Made by a program: the position numbers and the translations under genes
Source of the DNA: Clostridiales bacterium
GTDB lineage: Bacteria; Bacillota_A; Clostridia; Oscillospirales; Oscillospiraceae
DNA length: 5,873 nucleotides
Direction of reading: 5' to 3'
Assembly (NCBI GenBank): GCA_019410105.1
Contig: DXTB01000049.1
Coordinates: 1-5,873 of the forward strand
The notes under the pieces: model-generated
The model's database searches: none
Seen by the model: the letters and a program-made list of their open reading frames with translations, nothing else
What the model was told of the DNA's origin: nothing
Part shown: piece by piece, positions 1-5,834 of the stretch
Layout: each line of letters begins with the position of its first letter
Numbering within the stretch: position 1 is the first letter of the stretch

Positions 1-302
1 TCCAGCAGCAGCTCCGTCAGCGCCTGCCGGGTCTCCTCGGGAAGGCAGTTGCGGTACAGCCACTCCCCCGTGTGCACGTCCAGCACCGCGGCTCCGTTGG
101 ACAGCACCGCGTAGCGCAGTACGCCCAGCTGCTCCGCTACCTCGTGCAGGAATCCCCACGGCCGGCCGCTGGCGACGGCCACCGCCGCCCCCCGCTCCGA
201 CGCCGCCCGCAGGGCGCGGACATTCCGCACCGGCACCGTGGCGTGATCGGCCCCCAGGAGGGTGCCGTCCATGTCCAGGCAGATGAGCTTGATGTCCGTC
301 AT
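1..302 (-). CDS. Cof-type HAD-superfamily hydrolase, N-terminal 100 residues (cut by window edge)
   Basis: The frame is open from an ATG at 302 through base 1, giving 100 residues with no stop. Seen: HAD motif I, DMDGTLL at residues 10-16, with nucleophile Asp10 and acid/base Asp12; an ASGRP segment at 44-48 that fits motif II (Ser45); and an LSNGA segment at 67-71, typical of the Cof/IIB subfamily just before the cap domain. Family members are usually about 260-290 residues, so the cap and motifs III/IV lie outside the window. Such enzymes are cytoplasmic Mg2+-dependent phosphatases acting on sugar phosphates, nucleotides or flavin precursors; the substrate cannot be told from this part. The ATG overlaps the stop of the upstream transketolase gene as ATGA (299-302), and a weak purine-rich GGAAG lies just upstream, so translation is probably coupled. 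Removal or repair of a sugar phosphate linked to the pentose phosphate pathway is a reasonable inference, not shown. Confidence 0.88.
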   Translation of the reverse strand, partial: MTDIKLICLDMDGTLLGADHATVPVRNVRALRAASERGAAVAVASGRPWGFLHEVAEQLGVLRYAVLSNGAAVLDVHTGEWLYRNCLPEETRQALTELLL

Positions 303-1246
303 TTCTTCCGCTTCACCGCATGGCGCACCTTTTCCGCGATGCCCTCCGGGGTGAGGCCGTAGGCCTCCAGGACGGCCTCCGCCTTGCCGGAGCGGCCGAA
401 CACGTCGTTGACGCCGTGGCGCACCACCGGCACCGGGTAGTGCTCGGCCAGGAACTCCGCCACCGCCGAGCCCAGGCCGCCCACCACGTTGGCCTCCTCG
501 GTGGTGACGATGGCCCCGGTCTCCAGCGCCGCCTTGAGCACCAGCTCCCCGTCCAGGGGCTTGATGGTGTGCATATCCAGCACCCGGACGGACAGGCCCT
601 CTGCCGCCAGGCTCTCCGCCGCCTTCAGCGCCATCTGCACCATCATGCCGGTGGCGATTACCGTCACGTCGGAGCCGTCCCGCAGGGTGACGCCCTGTCC
701 CAGGTGGAAGGTGTAGCCAGGGATAGCGTCGGTGACGCTCTCCACCGCCAGGCGGCCCAGCCGCAGATAGGCGGGGCCGTCATAGTCCAGCAGAGCGCGC
801 ACCGCCTGCCGCATCTCGGGGCCGTCGCAGGGGGAGACCACCATCATGTTGGGGATGGCCCGCATGATGGCGTAATCCTCGATGCACTGGTGGGTGGCGC
901 CGTCCTCTCCCACGGACAGGCCGCCGTGGGAGCCCACCACCTTGACATTCAGCCGGGGATAGGCGATGGAGTTGCGCACCTGCTCCCACGCCCGCCCGGC
1001 GGCGAACATGGCAAAGGTGTTGGTGAAGGGCTTTTTGCCGCAGGCGGCCAGGCCGGCGGCCACGCCGGTCATGTTGGCCTCGGCGATGCCCATGTTGTAA
1101 AAGCGGTCGGGATGGGCCTTGGCAAAGCCCTTGGTCATGGTGGAGCCGGACAGATCCGCGTCCAGCACCACCAGCTCCGGGTACTCCTCCGCCAGGGCCA
1201 CCAGGGCCTCGCCGTAGGCCGCGCGGGTTGCAATCTTCTCAGCCAT
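299..1246 (-). CDS. tkt: Transketolase, C-terminal subunit (pyrimidine-binding plus C-terminal domain)
   Basis: This 315-residue protein is the second half of a split transketolase. The Transket_pyr domain spans roughly residues 5-165 and the transketolase C-terminal domain roughly 185-305. Seen: the MGIAEANM segment (52-59), whose Glu56 matches the conserved glutamate that activates the aminopyrimidine of thiamine diphosphate; the GSHGGLSVGEDGATHQ segment (105-120) characteristic of this family; and a LRLGR segment (161-165) at the end of the Pyr domain. It must pair with the N-terminal subunit encoded immediately upstream, because the diphosphate-binding motif is absent here. The expected reaction is transfer of a two-carbon ketol unit between sugar phosphates in the cytoplasm. 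The start at 1246 lies 2 nt after the preceding stop, with a GGAGGGG ribosome site inside the end of the upstream gene. Paralogous two-gene transketolases exist for apulose phosphate and sulfo-sugars, but no companion genes for those routes are visible. Confidence 0.95.
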   Translation of the reverse strand: MAEKIATRAAYGEALVALAEEYPELVVLDADLSGSTMTKGFAKAHPDRFYNMGIAEANMTGVAAGLAACGKKPFTNTFAMFAAGRAWEQVRNSIAYPRLNVKVVGSHGGLSVGEDGATHQCIEDYAIMRAIPNMMVVSPCDGPEMRQAVRALLDYDGPAYLRLGRLAVESVTDAIPGYTFHLGQGVTLRDGSDVTVIATGMMVQMALKAAESLAAEGLSVRVLDMHTIKPLDGELVLKAALETGAIVTTEEANVVGGLGSAVAEFLAEHYPVPVVRHGVNDVFGRSGKAEAVLEAYGLTPEGIAEKVRHAVKRKK

Positions 1247-1248
1247 GC

Positions 1249-2094
1249 TTACTTCCCCTCCAGTTCTGCCACGCGGGCGGACAGCTCCGCCCGGGCCTTC
1301 TCATACTGCTCGGCGTTGGGGGCCTTGCCATGCCAGCCGTAGTCCCCCTCCATAAAGGACACGCCCTTGCCCTTCACCGTCCTGGCCAGGAGCACCGTGG
1401 GCTTTCCCTTGCAGGCCGCGGCGGCAGCAAACGCCTCCGCCAGGGCGGCGTAGTCGTGGCCGTCCACACGGATGACGTTCCAGTTGAAGGCCTCAAACTT
1501 CTGATCCAGCGGCTCAGAGGGCATCACGTCCGCCGTGGCGCCGTCGATCTGCAGGCCGTTGACGTCCACCACGGCGCACAGGTTGTCCAGGCGGTACTTG
1601 GCCGCCGCCATGGCGGCCTCCCACACCTGACCCTCCTCGATCTCGCCGTCTCCCAGCAGGGCATACACCCGGTAGTCCCGGCCGTCCGCCTTGCCCGCCA
1701 GAGCCATGCCCACGGCCGCGGAGATCCCCTGCCCCAGGCTGCCCGTGGACATATCCACGCCCTTGACGTGGCGCATTTCGGCATGGCCCGACATGTGCCC
1801 TTCAATGCGGCGGAACTGCTTGAGCTCCTCCAGTGGAAAAAAGCCCCGCTGGGCCAGAGTGGAGTAGAGCGCCGGCGTACAGTGCCCCTTGGAGAGCACA
1901 AAGCGATCCCGCTCCGGGGCCTGCGGAGCGTCGGGGTTCACCCGCATCACGTGGAAATACAGGGTTGTGAGGATATCCAGCGACGACAGGGAGCCGCCGA
2001 TGTGTCCCGACGCCGCGCCGTACACCATATCCAGCGCCAGCAGCCGGGAACGCGCCGCCGTCAATGCCAGGTTTTGAACCTTTGCCTGTTCCAT
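1249..2094 (-). CDS. tkt: Transketolase, N-terminal subunit (thiamine diphosphate-binding)
   Basis: This is the first half of a split transketolase, 281 residues from the ATG at 2094. Seen, numbered from that start: HIGGSLS (31-37) and SKGH (68-71) with active-site histidines; GSLGQG (118-123); the thiamine diphosphate/Mg2+ motif beginning GDGEIEEGQ at 148 and closing at Asn179 (VNGLQIDG); and KGKGVSFME (241-249). The length and motif order match stand-alone N-terminal subunits, and the Pyr and C-terminal domains are supplied by the next gene. An in-frame ATG at 2112 would add six residues. I prefer 2094 because AAGGTG (2101-2106) sits 6 nt before it, whereas the upstream ATG has only a weak GGGCTGAGAA. 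The gene leads the operon and follows a good promoter at 2152-2180. Its role is the non-oxidative pentose phosphate pathway, linking glycolytic intermediates with ribose and erythrose phosphates. Confidence 0.95.
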   Translation of the reverse strand: MEQAKVQNLALTAARSRLLALDMVYGAASGHIGGSLSSLDILTTLYFHVMRVNPDAPQAPERDRFVLSKGHCTPALYSTLAQRGFFPLEELKQFRRIEGHMSGHAEMRHVKGVDMSTGSLGQGISAAVGMALAGKADGRDYRVYALLGDGEIEEGQVWEAAMAAAKYRLDNLCAVVDVNGLQIDGATADVMPSEPLDQKFEAFNWNVIRVDGHDYAALAEAFAAAAACKGKPTVLLARTVKGKGVSFMEGDYGWHGKAPNAEQYEKARAELSARVAELEGK

Positions 2095-2100
2095 CCGATT

Positions 2101-2106
2101 CACCTT
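2101..2106 (-). promoter_or_regulatory. Ribosome binding site deciding the start of the N-terminal transketolase gene
   Basis: The minus strand reads AAGGTG here, 6 nt before the ATG at 2094. This favours 2094 over the in-frame ATG at 2112, which has no comparable site. The site would lie inside the coding region if 2112 were used. Confidence 0.7.
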
Positions 2107-2151
2107 TCCCATTTCTCAGCCCGATGGCCGTATTTTGAACTGTCTGTATTA

Positions 2152-2180
2152 AGTATATCGTACCAGGCCCGCGCTTTCAA
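2152..2180 (-). promoter_or_regulatory. Sigma-70-type promoter of the transketolase/HAD operon
   Basis: On the minus strand a -35 box TTGAAA (2175-2180) and a -10 box TATACT (2152-2157) are separated by exactly 17 nt. Each matches the consensus at 5 of 6 positions. Transcription would begin near 2145, giving a leader of about 50 nt before the ATG at 2094. The promoter lies just downstream of the MATE gene's terminator, so the operon has its own transcription start. A GAACTGT heptamer (plus strand) occurs at 2137-2143 and 2186-2192, on either side of the promoter core, but its meaning is unclear. Confidence 0.75.
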
Positions 2181-2225
2181 CTGGCGAACTGTAAAAAACA
2201 TTGGTTTCTCTGCGCGGCTTTGGGG

Positions 2226-2267
2226 AAAAAAGGGGGGCCGGCAGGGCGCGCAGGCGCCCCCGGCCCC
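2226..2267 (-). terminator. Intrinsic terminator of the MATE gene
   Basis: Read on the minus strand just after the MATE stop codon: GGGGCCGG (2260-2267) then GGGCGC (2254-2259), a 4-nt loop (2250-2253), GCGCCC (2244-2249), a 2-nt bulge (2242-2243), CCGGCCCC (2234-2241), then CC and six T (2226-2231). The 14 GC base pairs followed by a T tract are a textbook Rho-independent terminator. It insulates the transketolase operon from the MATE transcript. Confidence 0.92.
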
Positions 2268-2273
2268 TTATTT

Positions 2274-3611
2274 CTAGTGGATGTTCTTCATGGTCATCCA
2301 TCGCTTTGAGCGGTAGAACCACCAGCCCACCGGCACCGAGCTGGCCACGGCGACGCCGCAGGCGATGTAGACGCCGTAGATGCCCAGGAAGTGCTCCAGG
2401 ACGACAGCCAGGATCAGCCGCACCACGATGCAGTTGAGGAAGGAGTTCCACATGATGAACACTGTATGCCCTGAGCCGGTGGCCAGGGTGTTGTAGGTAA
2501 ACATGCCGGCGTAGAAGAGCTGGCAGACAATCTCAATGCGCAGGTTGACCACCGCCCAGTGCTGCACCTCCGGATCGGGGGTAAAGATCATGGCAAACTG
2601 GGGGGCAAACACCTCGGCCACCACGATAATCACCGCCGCCATGGCCAGGGCCAGCTTCATGCAGGTCTTCATCACCTGCTCGGCCCGGTCATAGAGGCCC
2701 GCTCCCAGGCACTGGGCGCACATGGTGCCCGCGCCGGTGGTCAGGGCGGAGAGGAAGAGCTGGCAGAAGTCGCGGATTTTGTTGGACACGCCGTTGCCGG
2801 CGGAGACGGTGACGCCGTACTTGTTGATGAGGGTGAGCACCACCAGCCAGGAGATGGAGGCGATGGTCCACTGGAGGGCTACCGGAAAGCCCAGCTTCAG
2901 GGTGCGTTTGACCATCTCCGCCTCGGGGCGGAGATAGCGGGGCAGCAGGCCCAGATCCGCCCGGTGGCGCAGGGAGAACACCAGAGCGGTCAGGCAGGAT
3001 ATCGCTTGGCCGATCACGGTGGCCAGGGCCGCCCCCGCCACCCCCATGTGGAACCCTGCCACGAACAGGATATCCAGCACCACGTTGAGGCTCACCGACG
3101 CAATGATGCAGTACAGCGGGATGCGGGAGTTGCCCACCCCGCGCAGGATGGCGGAGAGGGAATTGTAGACAAAGATGAACAGCAGGCCCACGCCGCAGAT
3201 GCTCAGATAGGCGGTGGCCTCCTCCAGGGTGGGGGACTGGAGCAAAATCAGCAGCGGCCGTCCCAGCAGCAGAATGCCCGCGGCAAAGAGCAGGCCGGCG
3301 ATGAGGCCCACGGTGAGCATGTTGCCCGCGGACTTCCGACGGTTCTCGTGGTCGCCGCTGCCGAAATACTGGCCCACCAGCACATTCCCACCCACTGTCA
3401 GCCCAATGGCCAATTGGGTGAGCATATTCATAATGATGCTGGCGTTGTTGATGGCGGAAATTCCCACATCACCGATGTAGTGCCCGGCGATGATGATGTC
3501 CGTGATACTATAAATAGCCTGCAGCAGGCTGGACGCCACCAGTGGCAGGGCATACCGGACCAGCTTGCGCGTGACGCTGCCCTGGGTAAGATCCTGTTCT
3601 ACAGCGGGCAT
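2274..3611 (-). CDS. MATE-family multidrug/cation efflux transporter
   Basis: This 445-residue integral membrane protein has the length and hydrophobic pattern of a 12-helix MATE exporter, which moves organic cations, drugs or metabolites out of the cell in exchange for Na+ or H+. The two pseudo-symmetric halves are visible: VGQYFGSGDHENRRK (79-93) in the first repeat corresponds to CAQCLGAGLYDRAEQ (298-312) in the second, each following a pair of membrane segments. The LRGVGNSRIPL segment (156-166) is a common MATE signature. There is no cleavable signal peptide; the first helix begins near residue 20. The start at 3611 is supported by a strong AAGGAGGGGG (3618-3627) 6 nt upstream. The gene lies between two terminators and is probably a single-gene unit, although it follows an HxlR regulator on the same strand. 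The substrate cannot be assigned; drug export is only the default family annotation. Confidence 0.93.
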   Translation of the reverse strand: MPAVEQDLTQGSVTRKLVRYALPLVASSLLQAIYSITDIIIAGHYIGDVGISAINNASIIMNMLTQLAIGLTVGGNVLVGQYFGSGDHENRRKSAGNMLTVGLIAGLLFAAGILLLGRPLLILLQSPTLEEATAYLSICGVGLLFIFVYNSLSAILRGVGNSRIPLYCIIASVSLNVVLDILFVAGFHMGVAGAALATVIGQAISCLTALVFSLRHRADLGLLPRYLRPEAEMVKRTLKLGFPVALQWTIASISWLVVLTLINKYGVTVSAGNGVSNKIRDFCQLFLSALTTGAGTMCAQCLGAGLYDRAEQVMKTCMKLALAMAAVIIVVAEVFAPQFAMIFTPDPEVQHWAVVNLRIEIVCQLFYAGMFTYNTLATGSGHTVFIMWNSFLNCIVVRLILAVVLEHFLGIYGVYIACGVAVASSVPVGWWFYRSKRWMTMKNIH

Positions 3612-3660
3612 AGCGTACCCCCTCCTTATATGCGTTCAATTCCCCGTTTCTTTACACGTT

Positions 3661-3694
3661 GTTAAAGTTTACTGCGGATTTCCTGGCAAGGCAA
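3661..3694 (-). promoter_or_regulatory. Candidate promoter region of the MATE gene
   Basis: Two overlapping minus-strand pairs fit 17-nt spacing: TTGCCA (3684-3689) with TTTAAC (3661-3666), and TTGCCT (3689-3694) with TAAACT (3666-3671). Neither is strong. A promoter is expected between the upstream terminator (3721-3748) and the start at 3611, and this is the best-looking place, with a leader of about 45 nt. Confidence 0.35.
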
Positions 3695-3720
3695 TACTAA
3701 CTTTTTTGTCACCACCACAC

Positions 3721-3748
3721 AAAAACGGACGGCTTCCGCCGCCCGTTT
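3721..3748 (-). terminator. Intrinsic terminator of the HxlR regulator gene
   Basis: On the minus strand ACGGGCGGC (3738-3746) pairs with GCCGTCCGT (3725-3733) across a GGAA loop (3734-3737), with one G-U pair in the middle. A run of five T follows (3721-3725), and AA upstream of the stem can extend the pairing. It lies about 34 nt beyond the regulator's stop codon and separates it from the MATE gene. Confidence 0.85.
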
Positions 3749-3781
3749 CCTTATAATTCCCTATAATAACGCAATATACGT

Positions 3782-4243
3782 TTACTCCTCGCCCTGCTCC
3801 ACGCCGCGCCGGCGCTCCCGCCCGGGCCAGAAGTTGTTCTCCCGCATGATGTCACCCAGTGCGTCCACATACTTCTCCGACTTGTGCACTACAAAGGCAT
3901 CCGCATCGATGGGGATTCTGCGGTCGTGCATCTGGCGGATACTCCAGATATAGAGTATGTCCAGGGCAGGGATGAGCTGCTCCCCGCTGGGCGTGAGCAC
4001 ATACTCCACCTTGGGCGGCACCGTGTCGTAGGAGATGCGGCGGATCAGCCCCGCCTCCACCAGCTCCTTGAGCTGCTGGCTGAACACCTTTTCCGAGATG
4101 GGCAGGATTTTAAGCGTCTGGTTAAAGCGGATACTGCCGTACGTATAGATTTCATGGAGAATGGTCATCTTCCACTTTCCGCCGATGCAGTGCAACACAT
4201 AGTGATAGGGATTAGTCGGTGTGTCAAAATTGTCCGCTTTCAC
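3782..4243 (-). CDS. HxlR-family winged-helix transcriptional regulator
   Basis: The 153-residue protein carries the HxlR (DUF24) winged-helix domain. Seen: IGGKWKMTIL (20-29); GSIRFNQTLKILPIS (36-50); a probable recognition helix at about 50-69 ending in GLIRR; the wing signature VPPKVEYVLTPSG (75-87); and a helix with Trp100 near the end of the core domain. The family binds DNA as a dimer, and some members sense electrophiles or aldehydes. The usual N-terminal Cys-Pro appears here as Asn11-Pro12, and the only cysteine is Cys19. About 45 residues follow the core, ending in a charged tail, which is longer than the usual 110-120-residue family member. The start is a GTG at 4243, supported by GAGGTG (4251-4256) 7 nt upstream; no in-frame ATG fits. 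It diverges from the cupin-SDR operon, its most likely target, and may also regulate itself. Confidence 0.93.
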   Translation of the reverse strand: MKADNFDTPTNPYHYVLHCIGGKWKMTILHEIYTYGSIRFNQTLKILPISEKVFSQQLKELVEAGLIRRISYDTVPPKVEYVLTPSGEQLIPALDILYIWSIRQMHDRRIPIDADAFVVHKSEKYVDALGDIMRENNFWPGRERRRGVEQGEE

Positions 4244-4250
4244 AGGCGTT

Positions 4251-4256
4251 CACCTC
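4251..4256 (-). promoter_or_regulatory. Ribosome binding site deciding the GTG start of the HxlR regulator
   Basis: The minus strand reads GAGGTG 7 nt before the GTG at 4243. The nearby ATG within ATGAGGTGA runs straight into a stop, so GTG is the credible start. Confidence 0.75.
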
Positions 4257-4298
4257 ATTTTCTTTTGTGATACAACTATATAAAGATAGACCTGCATT

Positions 4299-4327
4299 AT
4301 CATATCACACCCCCACCACTCCCACAA
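4299..4327 (-). promoter_or_regulatory. Candidate promoter of the HxlR regulator gene
   Basis: The minus strand has TTGTGG (4322-4327) and TATGAT (4299-4304) with 17 nt between them. The -10 box matches 5 of 6 consensus positions; the -35 box is poor. Transcription would start near 4292, about 50 nt before the GTG. A GGAAAA/TTTTCC palindrome (4328-4341) abuts the -35 side, and one arm of a TGTGATA/TATCACA inverted repeat overlaps the -10 box, so this region may be an autoregulatory site. Confidence 0.4.
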
Positions 4328-4373
4328 GGAAAACTTTTTCCGCCCCACTGTAACGCGCCAAAATTTTTTGCTG

Positions 4374-4545
4374 AAATTTGTGCAACCTATCCAACTTCCA
4401 CAGAGATACACTTTTGTACCGAATAGTTTACACAATATCCCTTTTTCTCTTTTATTCGAATTATACAATTTCGGAGCACTTACCTTTTGGTACGTGCAAA
4501 CCTACAGGTTATCTACTTACATAATTGTGGGTATTGCACAAATTT
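4374..4545. repeat. Perfect 12-bp inverted repeat AAATTTGTGCAA with an extra GTGCAA copy between the arms
   Basis: AAATTTGTGCAA occurs at 4374-4385 and its exact reverse complement TTGCACAAATTT at 4534-4545, with 148 nt between the arms. A further copy of the core, CGTGCAAACCTA (4493-4504), resembles the first arm and its right flank (GTGCAACCTA, 4380-4389). The arms are too far apart for a simple hairpin terminator and lie only in the intergenic region. Repeated binding sites for a regulator, perhaps with DNA looping, are a reasonable inference. Confidence 0.5.
4427..4455 (+). promoter_or_regulatory. Weak candidate promoter for the cupin-SDR operon
   Basis: TTTACA (4427-4432) and TTTTAT (4450-4455) are 17 nt apart, together matching 9 of 12 consensus positions. 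An alternative is TTGCAC (4534-4539) with TACACT (4557-4562), also 17 nt apart, whose -35 box overlaps a GTGCAA operator candidate. Neither stands out, which would fit a promoter that needs an activator. Confidence 0.3.
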
Positions 4546-4573
4546 TTATTTTCCGATACACTACGGCTCGAAA

Positions 4574-4611
4574 AGGAAAGCATAAGTTCCAATTCATCGC
4601 ATTGGTTTCCT
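4574..4611 (+). other. Possible leader-RNA hairpin upstream of the cupin gene
   Basis: AGGAAA (4574-4579) pairs with TTTCCT (4606-4611), and directly stacked on it CCAAT (4589-4593) pairs with ATTGG (4601-4605), leaving a 9-nt bulge and a 7-nt loop. No T run follows, so it is not a terminator. It ends 17 nt before the AAGGAG ribosome site and could stabilise or regulate the mRNA leader. I recognise no known riboswitch. Confidence 0.35.
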
Positions 4612-4644
4612 GAAAATGCTGACATAAGAAGGAGCGGATTTCAA

Positions 4645-4998
4645 ATGATCAAGCGTACTTATGAAGAGCTGGAGCCCTATTTCCCCGCCGGTCATTTTGG
4701 CGTAACCTGCAAGCGCTACCACGGCAAGGACGAGACCGGCGCCCAGAAGTTCTGGATCGGTGTGTCCGAGTTCGAGCCCGACGGCGGCGCTGACTGGGCC
4801 TACGACGACAACCCCCTGGAGAAGGTCTACTTCGTCCTGGAGGGCGAGATGACCGTTACCGACAAAGACGGCAACAAGTACGTCATCCACAAGAACGAGT
4901 CCATCTCCTTCCCCCCCAACGAGGGCCGCGGCCTGAAGAATGAGAGCGGCAAGCCCGCCAAGATGCTGGTCATCATCAATTATCCCGACGCGCAGTAA
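4645..4998 (+). CDS. Small single-domain cupin-fold protein
   Basis: The protein has 117 residues with the spacing and core pattern of a one-domain cupin (RmlC-like beta barrel). Motif 1 ends in the recognisable EKVYFVLEGEMTV (59-71), and motif 2 is ESISFPPNEGRGLKN (85-99). Single-domain cupins include isomerases, dioxygenases, decarboxylases and binding proteins. Aligned to the general motifs, the metal-binding HxH/Glu positions appear to be occupied by residues such as Tyr53/Asp54/Asp55/Asn56 and Lys60, and the motif 2 His by Arg95, so ordinary metal binding is doubtful. The ATG at 4645 is chosen because AAGGAG (4629-4634) lies 10 nt upstream and cupin similarity starts only after it; the frame extends further upstream without a good start. 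It leads an operon with an SDR 19 nt downstream. Arginines are all CGT/CGC and lysines nearly all AAG, suggesting high expression. The function is unknown; a role in the same pathway as the SDR is inferred. Confidence 0.88.
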   Translation: MIKRTYEELEPYFPAGHFGVTCKRYHGKDETGAQKFWIGVSEFEPDGGADWAYDDNPLEKVYFVLEGEMTVTDKDGNKYVIHKNESISFPPNEGRGLKNESGKPAKMLVIINYPDAQ

Positions 4999-5002
4999 GT
5001 AA

Positions 5003-5812
<810 letters not shown>

Positions 5813-5834
5813 GCCTGGAAGGAAGTCGAGCAGC

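Larger units (their letters stand above)
4244..4644. other. AT-rich divergent regulatory spacer between the regulator and the cupin-SDR operon
   Basis: This 401-nt non-coding stretch is much poorer in GC than the flanking genes (20 of 60 bases in 4441-4500). I see no credible gene in it. The open frames that cross it start at TTG without a ribosome site and have unremarkable composition. It holds promoter candidates in both directions, three GTGCAA boxes (4380-4385 plus, 4494-4499 plus, 4534-4539 minus), the palindromes GGAAAA-ct-TTTTCC (4328-4341), CAAAA-tt-TTTTG (4359-4370) and AACCT-ac-AGGTT (4499-4510), and a leader hairpin near the right end. It is long for a simple divergent promoter, which leaves room for more than one regulator. 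Confidence 0.7.

Noticed and set aside
320..1342. Long plus-strand open frame antisense to the transketolase C-terminal gene
   Set aside because: Same antisense pattern with low-complexity His/Gly/Gln composition; the opposite strand encodes an intact transketolase half.
2137..2192. GAACTGT direct repeat on both sides of the transketolase promoter
   Set aside because: Only 7 bp with differing flanks and no third copy; too weak to call an operator.
1228..2277. Long plus-strand open frame antisense to the transketolase N-terminal gene
   Set aside because: It lies opposite a gene with clear family motifs, its translation is rich in His, Gln, Arg and Gly as expected from a GC-rich antisense frame, and it has no recognisable domain.
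2559..3665. Long plus-strand open frame opposite the MATE gene
   Set aside because: Hydrophilic His/Gly/Gln-rich translation mirrored from membrane-helix codons; the minus strand gives a complete MATE protein with a good ribosome site.
4250..4468. 72-codon minus-strand open frame upstream of the HxlR gene
   Set aside because: It starts at a TTG without a ribosome site, lies in AT-rich regulatory DNA and ends in the regulator's own ribosome site.
4454..4470. ATTCGAAT palindrome followed by an AATTATACAATT near-palindrome
   Set aside because: Short AT-rich symmetry expected by chance in this spacer; no match to a recognised operator.
4525..4644. Upstream in-frame extension of the cupin gene from a TTG
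   Set aside because: No ribosome site precedes the TTG, the added residues do not look like a cupin, and AAGGAG at 4629-4634 clearly serves the ATG at 4645.
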